42,063 nt of DNA from Nephromyces sp. MM_2019 (GCA_015657535.1 JADHZB010000793.1:1-42063); one strand, 5' to 3'. Counted from the stretch's first letter, positions 1 through 12,918 are shown. Translations and numbers: made by a program. The notes: a model not told the origin generated them from the letters alone.

Positions 1-362
1 AGAGGGTGTGTGTGCGAAGCAATCAACATAGATGGTGTGTGCACTAATTGAGTGTATTTTGTTAGTTCTCATTCATGAAAAGTAGCTAAATACGTGTGTA
101 TTGCACGAAGGGTTTAATTTGAAGTAAAATGCTTTAGTGTTCTATATAAAAACCATTTTTTGTATGCTTTTTTGTAATAATTGAAGACAGTTATCCGAAA
201 TTTTCTACTTCTTTTATCTTTTTCATCTTTTTTTGTTGTATTTACATACTTTCTTTCATTGTTCCGGAATTTTGTTCAACAAGCAGTTCATGCTGCTTTC
301 TTGTCGTTTTCTTTGATAATATTTTCTCGTTTTTGTTTAAAACTTCATCAGATTTATTTCAG

Positions 363-3300
363 CGAGTATATGAACACTATGGAGAATCTTGAAGCGTGCA
401 GGAAGGAGGATATAGCCGCCTGGCAAAGAGAAACGCAGTTGGATGCTGCAGAATATCGGTTTGCTGAAATATAGAATGAATTTCGCTGATTTACTCGAAA
501 ATTGAGGAGAAAAATATGAAATTGTCTAAATAAGAGCGAGCTTTTGCTATTTTTGGCATCTTCATCTATTTTAGTTGATTTAAAAAATATTCCCTCTTTA
601 TCTTCACATTTTTTAGCGATATTTTCGTGACAGCACAGCATTCTTAATGAAGCACTCTGCTAATTTCCCTGTGAACAGAACCGAGAAAATAGAGCGGAGG
701 AGGGAGTCTGTGCAAATTGATAAAGTCATCAAGGTAGTAGAGCCTTCACTTTTCTCTGTAGGAAAAAAGTTATGAAACGGCTTTTTTTGAGGCTCTCTCT
801 AGAAAGTTTCGCGATTCTTCCTCTGTGTGTGTGTGTGTGTGTGTGCTAGCTATTTCCTCTCTATTTTAACCTGTTATAGTTCATTGCACAGTCCCCGTAA
901 TACATTCCTTAATTCTTAGTTCAATCTGGAGAGTTTTGTCTCCCTCTTCTTACTAAAAATCATCCTGCGAAATCTTAAAAAATTCCATGTTATCTTATTT
1001 TTTCGCAGGAGAATTTCTTAAATAATTTGAAGAATTTAATCTCAATGCATTCCAAGGCTGAGGTATGAAAAAATCTCTTCAATTTGAGCTTTTCCTGTGT
1101 GTGTTTTTTACCATTAAAAAGTCAAAGATTGTGCTTCCCTGCTTGAAAGTTTACCTGATAATTTGAAGTTTAATTTAAGAAGAAAGGCAAGTTCTGAAGG
1201 CATTTTTGAGTGAATTTTTTTCTGATAAAAACAGAGTTTCTGGGTAGAAGAAGAAAACTATATTGCTAAAATATGGCGAGTAGGTGATGAATTTAATACT
1301 TATCCTCTAAGAAATTGATGAAGCTTACTTCAAATATCCTCTGTGTGTGCTAATTTCGCGTTTTTTTTAGAGTCTTCTTCGATATTCTATCTTCAGTGTT
1401 TTAAAAGTGCTGCTTCAAATTTTCTTGAGTTTTTCCTTTTTGTGTACATTTTTTTTGAATAACATCTTTGGTGATGCTGAACCTGGTTTTAAATCATAGG
1501 GCTCTCATTATATATATGGTAGATCCCGTAAGAAGAGGTATAATTTCTGTGCGAATACTGCATGTTATACCTTGAGATGGTGACAATTGGGTGCGTTGTG
1601 TGCAATACCTAGTGTTATTTTCCCTCTGGAGTTTTTTGGCAGTTTGATGAGCTCTGCTCAACTTTTTTTTTTTTCTTCCCTCTTTGTTTTGGCTTTTTCG
1701 ATATGTCAAAGATTTTGCACATATATAGGAGGAGAAGTAGTAATTTTTAGGTTTTATATAGTAGCTGTGGATTTTTCCAGGGCTTCATTGGGGCTATATA
1801 ATATTATTTCCACTTTTTTTGGAATTTGAGATGCTTTTCTTCAAAGAGGAAGGAGCTTTGAGAGTGTGTTTTTTTTTGTTTGCTGTGTTTTGCTGTGTTT
1901 GTTCTTGTGTGTGTGTGTGTGTGTTTATAGACACTTCACATTGCAGCTTTAATATGCGTTTTTGGAGGTTTTTTTTGAATCGCTCTGCAGAAAAACCTAA
2001 AATGGGTTTGCGATATGATGACATTAGGGAAGCCGTTTATTAACATTTTTTTCTTCGTTTTAAGGATTTTTTACATTTTTTTGCTCCTTTATTCTTTTTG
2101 TCTTGTAGATGCTTCTTCATTAGCTTCCAAATTTATGCTGTTCAGGTGCAAGAGCCAGTAGAAGAAGAAACGAGCCGTGCGTGTTTACTGTCACTGTTAA
2201 AAAGGTGCTTTTAAATTCTCAGATTTCGAAATTAATCTTTTTTTTTTGGCAGTTTTATTCTGTGTGCGTGTGCAGGTCCTATTGGTGTGTGTGCAGGAAA
2301 ATTTCAGTTTTTCGTCTTTTTCTTATGTTAAAATGAGGTTTTTTTTTCAGGTTCGCGATAGAAAGCTTAGAGCAGCTAGATTTGATTAAGCAGGTGAGAG
2401 TTGTACCAAAACATTAACTTGAAGATTCCTTCTTTTTCTACCCCAAATGATGTATATAGATCTATGCATGGATTTTTCGCCTGAGCTGTGCTCTGTTTCA
2501 TCTCGATTTTTTAGTAAAATATTTGGTTCTTGATGCAATGAATATCAAGCCTTTAGATTCTATACAATTTTTCCTTTTTTGCTTCAATTTCTTCTTCATT
2601 TTTCTTGTAAAATTGAGTTTTTGTGGTTTTGCTCTCTTTTCTTTTGCATCTTCATATGTGTGAGATTTCCATTTTTTCTTCTATATTGCAATTTTCATTA
2701 GTTTCTCCTCTTCTTCAAGCTTTATAAAAGCATCGCTTTTTGTTTGAGGTTTTTTATCCACTGCTGTGATTTGTCTGCATCTAGGAGAGAGCCTTATTGG
2801 AGCAAAGGCAAATTGAGCTGGACTCGCAAAGTAAGCAAATGCATTCACTCAGTGTGTTTTATGCTTCACCTTATCAGAAGAGGTTTTTACTAAATTTTCG
2901 ATGATTTGTGTGCGAAAATTTCATTTTTTAATGCACGGAGGTTAATAGCTACTTCGGGCTTCTTCATCTCGTCTATAACGCCTAGTTGTGCAAAATGTGC
3001 ATAAAAAAGTAGCTTAAACCTCCCATTTGACGAGTTGCTCGGGATTATGACGCTTTTTTAGATTTTGCACTTGTAATGAGGATAAAAGCTTATTGGATAT
3101 ACTCCTTCAACTCTTTGAAGATTGCACTTATTTTCTCCACAAAATCTTTTTTGATGCTAATTTCATGATAAAATATTCACATGAAGACTCTGTTTTTTCT
3201 GAAATATGCTAGTGTGTGTGTGTGTGTGTGCGTGGCAAAAATCGTATATTTTTTGATGCTGTATTATAAGTGAATCCTTATTTTGGATAGAAATCGATGC

Positions 3301-6300
3301 GATGATATATTTGTTTATGATGCTTAAAGGTTCTTCGGTAAGCTCGTTGTAGAAAGAGTGAGAGTGTGTGTACTTATCGTGGTGATGGGTACTGTATTTA
3401 GCATCACTTGCAAATCAACTGCGTAGCAGCATTCTTTGATGAAGCAAATGGTTGCTTCATCAGTGGCGTGTGTGTGTAATGTTAGTCTTTAACGGTGGTG
3501 TGTGTATAATGATAGTCTTTAACAGTGGTTTGTAATTGTAGCCTTTAAACCTGCAATTCTTGCTCAAATTTGTGATTTATTGAGGGATTTTTGGAGCTCT
3601 AGTTAGATGACTTAGTTCGTTCTCTTCACACCTTTTATGCTACTTATTCTACCATCTTCCATTGGGTGTTAAGTTTGTAGTTTCAGAATTTTTAGCCAAT
3701 TTGCTTTTTGATAGGTATCTGTATTTTCTTTGATTTTACGAGTAATCTTTTGCTAGAATATGCATGCTGTTTCTTCATATATAAATTCCTTATTCTCCTC
3801 AGATTTTTATTGGTGAGTAATAATTTTAGCAGTTTTTTTATATCTTCTTCAAAGCTTTTTTGAGAAAGAAGGGCATCTATTGGATGAAGATATTGATTTT
3901 GTGATAAGCTGATACTGTGTGTTCTCCTGTTTTAACGTTTAGCTTCTGCCCAGAAACCTAGTGGCGGTGCTACTTCCACTTTTCCGAGTAAAAAACCTTG
4001 GGTGTATAAACTGGTATGAGTTTGCTTCCTAGGTAATTTTTGGTGTGTGTTGGAGAATGTTGTCTCTCTGTCTTGACTTGTTGTGCGTTCTATGTAGGTA
4101 GTGTATCTGTTTCTTCTCTCTCTCTCTCTCTGTCTTGACTTGGTGTGTGTTGTATCTGCCTGACAAACTAGTTTTTCTTCCTCTCTGATGAAGATTCGAG
4201 AATTTACTCCCCTAAATAGCTTACCTCGTATTCATTATTCTTTGCATGTAGCATCTTCATTTAAAGGTCCAGAATTTTGCTTTTTTCCCCACTAAGTCTA
4301 CAGATTCTAGCTATTTGCCTTACTTCCTGAGGCATACCAAAGGTTCTAATGATGAAATTCAGAATTTTCTGCTTCTAAGCTAAAATTTGTAGAAATCTGC
4401 TCAATTTCTTGTTATCTTCCTGCATTTTTCCTTTTTTTTTCAAAGTTTTTGTGGGATTTTCTTTATGCAGTATTTAGAAAGGCAAAGACCTTTAGAAGAT
4501 GAAAAAATAGAATATCTGGCTTGTGTGTTAAGCAATCTAAGTGTGTTACTTTCACTTTTGTTGGTCCTTAAAGGATATTTGAAGCTTCTCTTGGTTTAAG
4601 GTTGTAGGTTTTATTAGTATATAATCAGTGGGTTTTCTCAGCTTCTATAGCCCGTGAGACATCTTATAAACTGCTGTGGGCGGAAAAGAATACTGTGCTG
4701 TTGATGAGGAAGTAGATTAGTTGAATTCTGTGCAGTAAGGAAGAAAATTAGCCAAATTTTGCAGTTTTAACTATCGAATTTGCTGCATTTCAAGCTTATG
4801 GTGTTGTTAGTCTTGAAGGGCATTTGCCTTCAAAATTCGCAAGTATGAGGTGTTTGTTGTTACAAATAGAAGCAGTTATGGCGTTTAATAGTTAAATTGA
4901 AGATGTGTTTTTGATGATTTCAGGATAAAAGCTTGAATTTGCGCGAAATGTATCGCAATTCAGTTCTTCGACCGGGACACAGTAAGACGTGTTGCACTTA
5001 ATATTTGATTAGTTGTGAGGAGAGGCAGTGACTTGTTGGTTTCGTGTTGGTTGTGGTGTGTGGTTGATTCTGGGGAAGGCTGAAGATCTAACTGTAAAGC
5101 GTTGTTAAACTATTTATACTATTTTTCCCCTTAATTCTATGCTAGCGGATTTCTCCTTCCTTCTTGCAAAATGTCTTTCATTAATCTTGAAAGTAGCCTG
5201 TATAAATCTCGTTTAATAAATGAATCTGAAATATTCCTCCACTCCATGCTCTATTGATAATCAAGCACCTGTTTTTGGCGATGATGCCAGTAGCTCCTCT
5301 TTATTAGCGCAATATGTTAATGAAACACACCAACACACAAGGATAGTATGGATCAGCACACACTGATTTGGAAAAAGCTAGACTTATAATGACACACACA
5401 CCCTAACACCCGTATTTTTAGGGTTAACTTTTTTCCAAATAAGCTTTAGCTAACTAATTGAGATTTAAGCGATTTAGCAGACAATTTAGGCTAGTTTTTA
5501 GCTTATTAGTGTGATTTCTGTTACTTGATCAATTTTGATCACATTGCTAGAGCCAGCAGTTGCTTTAAGATGAGGAGCTTTATGAATACCTCTGAAATCT
5601 TAGAGCAGCTGCTGGCCTAGAGGGTTTTTTGGGTTTTCGTACGACCACCGAGGCAGTACGGCTTGTATAAGTGTTTGTGTGTGTGTGTGTAGTCCTTCCT
5701 CTTTCTTCCTAGAGGATTATATTTCTGTAAACTTTTACTTTTTAATTCCGCTATTTTTATATGATTTCTTTGCAAACAATTGCTGAAAATCGCAATCTTT
5801 TATGGATTTTTATCTACTCCGGCGATGCAGTTTTTAGACTTTCACTTCACTATGTAGAATGTTGTTCATATATATGGGAATAGCAATTGGCAAAATATAT
5901 CCTTATAAATGTTAAGCTTTTGCATGTCCACAGTTTTCAGCTGAATTCTACCCGAGACGCCTATGTGTGTGATATACTTAGGAGAAGTATAATCATTTCA
6001 ATTGTCTCGACTTCGCTTTCACGGCTCTTTAAACTTGTGCTAATGATCTTGAGCAATACTTTTTGTTTTCGCCTCAAAATAGTCTAAAAGATGGCTAGTT
6101 TGAGAGGATGATTCTCTTTTAAATTCTCTATTATTATCTTCAAACTCTTGTGCTATGATTTCCAACCTTTTAGTATTTAGTGCCGAGATTTTTCTTGTCT
6201 TTTTTGGTTTTTATGGTGTGTTAATCTTCAAGTAAGTTGTAGAAGCGCTTAAGCTTCATGTTATCATCATTTTAATAAGCTGCCAGTGTGTAGTTCTATT

Positions 6301-9300
6301 TTTAATGCTACTAGGATATACTTTAGATTTTAACTAGGAGCCACAAAGAGTTGATTTCATATGCTATTTTCACCCTTTTTTTGTTTTTTGGAGCTGCTTT
6401 GGTTTGAGCAGTTTTTCTGTTATTGATATCATATAGAACTTCTTTGGTGCAAGCTGCTTATTAGTGCTTTCCGCTGATCTAGTTTCGCAGCTCTACGTTT
6501 TATATATCTGTGGGGGTTTTCTCTTTTCCTTTGAAACATTAGTTTCATTCTGCTGTGCATTTTGAGTTGAGTCTCTCAAAAAGTATGTGCTTAAGACTTC
6601 TCCAAGGCTGCAGTTTTGTGTGAGTGCTATACTGTTGTTCTGGAACATTATGCTTATTCCAGTGTTTGTGTCAAATTTTATGGAATATATTTCATGCTCT
6701 TACTCCAATGTGATAACTGTTATAAATTTCCACATATTATGTATACACCAATCTAAATGGGAGGAGTTTGCGTGTGTGTGTGTGTGTGTGTAACCCGAAT
6801 TAAAGCAATTTTTCAATCTGTAGGCTACCTTGAAGCCATGAAATTTCCAGTTTTTTGACGCGATTATTTGATATTTCTAACGGCCAGAAGAGTACGCTAC
6901 TTTTCTGGCTTAACTTGTGATTAACCTAGTTTGTTACAAGCCCAGATTGTCAAGAGCTCAAGGTCCAGAAGAGACTAGCTAATTGAAGCCGAAAGAACTT
7001 CTTATATTTAGCTGTTCTTTGCATGCAATCTGTGCTTTTAAAATCATTCTTTGAGCTTGATTGCTGTTGCTAGTTTTATTCATGCTTCTCAGTTAGCTTT
7101 CGTAGATTCTAAAGGCTAAAATTTGTTTTTTCGCACGCGATAGATCTACCGACAGTCACCTTATCAGAATATGCCGATGCTGAAATGGAGTTGGAAAGGT
7201 GGGTGTGAGTTTTGAGTTTCTAGTTTGCTAGGTATTAAATGGGTAAAATTCTCAATAAGTACTGAACAAAATGCAAAGAATTATTAGGAATTTAGTAGTT
7301 TTTTAGAAAAAAGTTAGGAGCTTTTATCAAGTTTTTGCTGTGCAAAATTTGAGCTTTTTTGCTTGTTTTGCTGCTGTTTCATGAGACTTTTTGGTTTGTT
7401 TTTAGTGTTCCTGTTTGAGTATCGAAGCACGAAAATGCTGTAATAGCCATTAAATCACACACACACACATACACGTAGTCATGCTGTCATATCAATCAGG
7501 ACAAACGCACACACACGCGCATGCTGTAATACGTGTCAACCCATACATGCACACACACACACACACATACACACACACACACACACACACGTAATACCAA
7601 TCTAACCACACGCATACATAATGCCCATCAACACGCATCTTTAAGTTTGGCGTTGATTTTTATATACTTAGCGTTACTTTGTATAGCATGATGTGATCAT
7701 AAATTTGTGTGTGCGCCAGAATTTGTATTTCCTGTGGCTTGAAACACCCCATCCTTCTTAGATTTTAATCAGCCACCACATACTAATATTTTTGTCAATT
7801 TCGCTTCCATTAGCTAGATTACTTTATCTCTAAATCAGCAGCTCGCTGGTATGTTAACCTTTTTAGACGCTGCAGTTCTTGGAAGCGTTTAAGTGTTTAA
7901 AATTGCGAAAATATCGAACTGATTTGCTTCTTTTCTCAGATGTGTTTGCAATGCATTCTTTGGCTTCTTCCTTAAGTCTTTTTATTGGCAATAATTCACC
8001 ATTTTCTGTGTGTAATTAGAGCATTAGCTCCGGTGATTTAATGCGATTATTAATCTGCACATTTTCTCGCCAAAGTAGCGTGTAAAAGAGTTTTCCCGCT
8101 GATCTGCTGCAATTTTTCATTTATGCACTCTTTATATCTTTTCTGCCAGCCTCTTCTGAGACTGAGGCTAAGAACATAAGAAGTACTGAGTATGAAAGAA
8201 GAAGAGGAAGAGTCAGACAGCAGCCTTTTGCCGTTATCGGTTTACATGGCGTATATTTTAAATGCAGATTGCAGGGTTTGAAAGTTTGTGGACCATTATT
8301 TTAGAACTTTTCCCTCTTTGGAATTTCATCTCCTTTTTCCTCTAAATTTGTTTGCAGGCAGCGAACAGCTGCTTCTGCACAGTATTTGGCTTCCAGCGAG
8401 GAGCTCAATCGATCCGACCCTTACCTAAAAGACCGTCTTGAGGTAAAAAACCAAGGCTGGAAGTTTAGGGTTTAGGAATTTTAGGGCTTGAGAATTTTAG
8501 GGCTTGAATTTTTTTATTTTTCGAGTTTTATCTTGGGAGATCCTTCTACGGTAACATCACGAGTGGAACTTGTAGCAGGATTTGCTGTCTTTACATCTAT
8601 GTCTTGGGAGATTTTTTATCCCTTACAAAAGATGGAACGCCAGCTCCTTCAGTTGCCTTATGAAGCATATCAGTAGCCCGGGAGAGGAGGCTCTTCTTCA
8701 ATAGGCGATTCTTATAGTTTTTTTTTACCCTTGTACCACGCAGATACCTGCAGAATTTTCAAGTCAATTTTTAAGCTTTTTTTCCTCGAAATTTTTGTGT
8801 GCTATGCGTCTTTATATATGGGTTTTGTGTCGGCAGAATTTTCAAGTATCTCCGTATGTTTCTTCACACTATGCATGTCAACTAACTTACTAAAGTCAAT
8901 GAGACACTAGTTATAGTTTGCTAATTAGTGAGAATCTGGCTTGTTAAGGTGCTGATTGGAGCTAATTAGTAAACTTCTTTAAAGTAGTTGGATGCTTATT
9001 TAACCTATGGTCCAACACCTTCATTCTGACTTCATTCCTCAAGTTTCAATCAGCTTCACTAAAGTTGTTTTCATTTGCAAAGACTTTGCGTTTTGTTTCT
9101 TTGAAACTCTGAATAGTATACACGAAAGTTTTGAGCATATAGTGCTTTTTTATGACTTGTTCCGTGCTTGATTTATGGTTCTGTGTGTGCAATGCTATGT
9201 ATGTTTCCCTTGGTGCTATACAATGCAGCTCAGTAATGGTTTTGCTTTTGATGGTACCCTATTAAGCTAGCAGAATATGGATGAAGTTTGCTTGTTGATT

Positions 9301-10278
9301 TGCTTCCATCTTGTGGGAATGTTGTAGAATACACGAAAAGGCAGGAAATTTTTGCTGGTTTTCGGCCGAATACAATTGCAATACTAATTACTCGGTAACA
9401 AGACGGAGCGACGTATTATATGCCTTTTTATAGAATAATTTGGAGATCAGGATGTTTTTATTGTATCTCACTCTGCTTGGAAACTAGTAAAATGCAGCTT
9501 TAAGTCAGTCCAGGAGTAACTGAAGAAGATAAAATTTTTTGTTTGTATGGGTTCTGATGGAGGCAGGCCACTAACTGTTTTTTGAAAGCATTTCTTAATG
9601 ACGTAAACTTGCCATTTATGCCTTTTTTAGTTTGAAAGGATGTTTTTTTTGTGCAGGAAGAAAAAGAGGAGATGGAGGCGCGAAGATGGGACGATTGGAA
9701 GGTGCGAAAGCTCTTCTTTAGTGTGATTTTTTTTGTATTTATGTGCGTTGATAACCACGGTTAGATGCGTGACTGTGCTCAATTTAGTATCAAACTGTGG
9801 CGCTATAACCTCGCTTGAATTTTCGGAATGTTAAGAAAATACTTTGCCGTGCTTCTCTCCGACTATTGGGCTACTATTTAGTGTTTTAAAAACTTGCGTG
9901 TCGTCTTACTTTAGCAAGTCTTCAATAACAATGAAGGGCTCGAGTTAGTATTGTTAGGTGGAATGTAACATGTATGGTGTGTGCTCTTTCCAATATCTTG
10001 TTGTTGGCGCCTTCAGTATCCTTTGAAAAATTGCATTGCTATTTCAGTACGAAACTGTTTTAAAAAAAGTGCAAAGAAATAGGAGATCCTTATAAAAAAA
10101 ATTACTTGTTTTACCAAGATTTTTATTTAGCAAGATACCTATATCTAACATAGAAATAAAGCAAGCTCTTCCTTGCTTAGCGTATTTTTTTGTGGTATGA
10201 GAATATACCAAAAATTTTTTTGTTTTACAGGATGAAAATCCCAGAGGAAGTGGAAATACGAAGGCGAATGTTGGATAA
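363..10278 (+). CDS. TAP42: TAP42/alpha4 (IGBP1) family PP2A-associated regulator, 5'-truncated by window edge
   Basis: TAP42/alpha4 proteins bind the catalytic subunits of PP2A, PP4 and PP6 in the cytosol and regulate their stability and assembly downstream of TOR. I assembled twelve exons: 363-458, 679-733, 1009-1062, 2146-2204, 2351-2393, 2785-2830, 3943-4013, 4924-4981, 7144-7198, 8358-8442, 9657-9701 and 10231-10278 (TAA stop). Every junction uses GT-AG and phases match throughout, giving about 237 residues. Family hallmarks appear in the right order: a KIERRRES-like basic helix after the N-terminal helical region, KKPWVYKL, then LREMYRNSVLRPGHNLPT, SEYADAEMELER, and the near-invariant C-terminus RWDDWKDENPRGSGN. 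Family members are usually 340-400 residues, so roughly the first 120-150 (phosphatase-binding helices) lie left of base 1. The exact start of the first visible exon is uncertain (352 or 363). Introns run from 146 to 2162 nt. Identity is seen in sequence motifs; the function is family knowledge. Confidence 0.92.
823..845. repeat. (TG)n microsatellite in intron
   Basis: A near-perfect TG dinucleotide run on the sense strand, inside the 734-1008 intron of the TAP42-like gene. Similar sense-strand TG tracts recur at about 1906-1924, 3211-3230, 5675-5690 and 6771-6790, always in introns of this gene. Confidence 0.9.
3437..3462. repeat. Perfect 11-bp inverted repeat with 4-nt loop
   Basis: Arms TGATGAAGCAA (3437-3447) and TTGCTTCATCA (3452-3462) are exact reverse complements around the loop ATGG. 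It lies in the 2831-3942 intron of the TAP42-like gene and abuts the degenerate tandem repeat that follows. Confidence 0.85.
3461..3550. repeat. Degenerate tandem repeat, three copies of 33, 30 and 27 nt
   Basis: Three consecutive units each end in a TAGTCTTTAAC-like or TAGCCTTTAAAC-like string preceded by a GTGGYGTGTG-like start (3461-3493, 3494-3523, 3524-3550). Each copy is 3 nt shorter than the last because its TG stretch shrinks. It is intronic in the TAP42-like gene. Confidence 0.75.
5552..5616 (+). other. Intronic RNA hairpin candidate, 20-bp stem
   Basis: On the sense strand, bases 5552-5571 can pair with 5597-5616 without interruption: 18 Watson-Crick pairs and two G-U wobbles, around a 25-nt loop. 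A further short helix is possible inside the loop (73-75 with 89-91, about 5573-5591). It sits in the largest intron (4982-7143) of the TAP42-like gene. This shape resembles a small hairpin precursor, but no processing can be inferred from sequence alone. Confidence 0.6.
7456..7590. repeat. CA-rich microsatellite cluster, antisense to the usual TG orientation
   Basis: Several (CA)n and (CACACG) runs with short interruptions, in the 7199-8357 intron of the TAP42-like gene. The other microsatellites in this transcription unit are TG on the sense strand, so this CA block could pair with them in the pre-mRNA. Confidence 0.85.
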
Positions 10279-12918
10279 AACCGTTATTTCTTGCGGTCTA
10301 CTAAAATTTGACACCCTTTTTGTGGCTGTGGATCTTTCCTGAAGTTTTCGCTATCTTTGCTGGTTGCACAGCACTATATAAGAGCTTGAAATCCACTTCG
10401 CTTAAAACATTGTTTTTCAGAATTCTGCAGCTTATGGCATGGTGGTTTTCATCCCGTCATGCTTCTAGATTAGTCTTGTGTAATTTAGCGCATCTTAATT
10501 TTTAAAATTTAGATTCCCAGTTAAATTACACTTTACCTCGTAAAAATTGCTCCTAGAAAGAAAAATTGAAAGATTTAGTACTTTTTGAACTTATAATGTG
10601 AAAGTTTTCACCTGAGTGAATAAGTTTGACCGTTTGGGTTTTATGACTAAGACTTAGTAATGATAATTTCGTGTGTGTGCGTGAAATTATATAAAAATTC
10701 AGTGCCTGCCTAGTGAACTATAGGTTGCTTGCCTGCATCCAAAAATTCCACTAAGAAGCAAATTTCTGCATAAGGCCTCTTGCATTTTCAATTCCGGGGT
10801 ATATAAAGCGCGCTAATATATTTTCTATTTGTGGCGATAAATCTAATTCACTGTGATATCCATCAAAAAGTTGTGCTTCCTGATATTATCAGCGTAGCAG
10901 CTGGAGCTTCCTACGAATTTGAAATATTTCTTACGATTTCCCTTTCGAAATCTGGGGGTACTCGGGCCAATCGCATTCATCATCAGATGTACTTACTAGG
11001 AGTACTCAGTCCACTCATTTTCATCAAAATGAGGCTAGCCTTAAAGTATGTCATTGGTATTCACTAAGACAGAATACATAGCTTTTTTCGTCCAACTTGT
11101 TGGACGAAAAAAGCTTCTTGGCATCGGTCAACACTTTAGGTTTTGCTATGGGGTCGCCATTCTCCGATTCACAGTATATTTAGTGACAATAATTGTCTAC
11201 AGTAGGCCGTATATGTTGCTGAGGGCTTGAGAAATTGATCTGAGAGATCTGCGCATATTGCAGCTTTAAGTGTGATTGCATATCCAGAAAGTGTAATGTT
11301 TCTGCTATGACATAGTACGTCACAGGTGTGCGCTGAGGCTTATAAAATATTTCACTGACTTATTGAGTCACAGGTGTTTTCTTGGAATATTTTTCTAGAG
11401 TCTTCAACTTCTGTCAATGTTTACGTTTGTCGCCGCACGTAGCGATTAAAGCCAATGCCCCTTTTTGGTTTGTTGTGAAACCTTTGAATGCATGCTATCG
11501 GGACTTTCTTTACATTAAGGCTTTTGAACAGGCTAGTATATCAAGAGTGGAATTCCCGCAAGATTGCGCGGCTGAATCATCTATGGAACTGCGACATGTC
11601 TCTTCTTTGGGAGGTTACTCTCTGAATCTCCTAATTTACCCCAGCCAGAGAACAAGAGCATTTCTTTCCTTATCTGAATGAGCACTATCGTACAGTGATG
11701 CGGGCTATTTCAAATTGAATGCGCATGGCCCCTGAGGCATCCCGAAGCAAAATTGGCAATGAGTCACTACATTTCATTATCACTGCTAGGTCATGAAAAA
11801 AGCAGTAGTCATAACTTTTATATAGCCTGCACACGCAATCAGCCGTCTCTTGCTCTTGAGTCCACACTAACATCAGGCGGAACAACCTCAGCTTAGCTTT
11901 TTATAGTCTAAGTCTGATTTAGCATATTGTGCGGCGTGGAACAATCGAGCCTCGTATGTCTCAGTCTCTGTCCTTTTGAAGAAAGAAACATCGAAATATG
12001 CTCTTCAATTATTCCAATTTTATTTATCTGGGGAGGGAGCTACGACAGTTTTTTCCAGTGTTTGATCTTGTTTAGCTACTAAGACCTATCGGTTTAAGCG
12101 AAATATTTTAGACGTGCTACTATATATCACTTAGCTTGTCATGCAGGCGCTGACATTAGTAACTGCTAATTGCTTATTTGAATTGAGCGCATTAAAACAA
12201 GTTTTTCATCGGTTTCGCAGCTGATAGTGTAAGTGGCGAATTTAAATGTAGTGTATTCAAGCTTTCTAGGCTATTCTTAATTTTTGACACAACTGGCGGA
12301 TCATAGATGTATACGATAGGACGGTGCATTGATTAGCGATTTTCTGTTAATTTGCGATGAAATTCAATCAAAGAACTTTCTTCTGAATTATATCCTAGCA
12401 GCTTAATAATGCATATGTTGGGCTCGTAGCATATCATATCATTCGTCAATCAGCCGGGGCTCTGCTGGGTTTTTGCAATGGCATTTTCACAACGCAATTC
12501 TTAAATGACACTTCGTTAAATATGAAAAATAGCCTGGTAATTTTCCAGCATAATTAAACTTCTGTACTTAAACATTACAAAGTGCTTTAAGGACAGAAAA
12601 TAAAACACCTAAAGCAAGTGAAAAGACAACCACTGCAAATTTGGTGGCGTGCAAATCCGTGCTAGAAAGATTTACAGGAACCCTTTAACTGGCCGCGGCT
12701 AGATTAAAAATGTGTATTAACAGCAGAATACACTATTTCGGTCCAAAATTTGAAAACAAAAGCGGTATTATGCTTCTAGAGCTTTTCTATAAAGAAATAA
12801 AGCTTCCATAAACGGATAGGCTAAGAGTATTAGCATATATTTCAAGGGGGAACACGCTTAATTTAAGGACCAAAGCTTTCTGCATGCGATCGAATACGTG
12901 TAGAGTCATTAATATCAT
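10279..12918. other. Intergenic region, no supported gene
   Basis: Downstream of the TAP42-like stop codon, base composition becomes more balanced and TG tracts disappear. The longest plus-strand open stretch (about 11382-11681, 99 codons, no ATG start and no recognisable domain) and smaller ones are within what chance gives here. The only standout is the palindrome at 11080-11115. Confidence 0.6.
11080..11115. repeat. 36-bp palindrome: 17-bp perfect arms, 2-nt centre
   Basis: AGCTTTTTTCGTCCAAC (11080-11096) and GTTGGACGAAAAAAGCT (11099-11115) are exact reverse complements separated by TT. It lies in intergenic DNA between two convergent genes. The two ends also make AGCTT/AAGCT, so the whole unit reads almost identically on both strands. 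It could be a cruciform, a hairpin in a read-through transcript, or a mobile-element remnant. Confidence 0.9.

Noticed and set aside
1235..1279. Extra TAP42 exon with an acceptor, donor and open frame (FWVEEENYIAK)
   Set aside because: It is phase-neutral but does not match the family at that position; the neighbouring exons already cover the alignment. It could be a cassette exon but is unsupported.
11382..11681. 99-codon plus-strand open frame
   Set aside because: No ATG at the start, no recognisable motif, no splice context, and a length reachable by chance in a window of this size.
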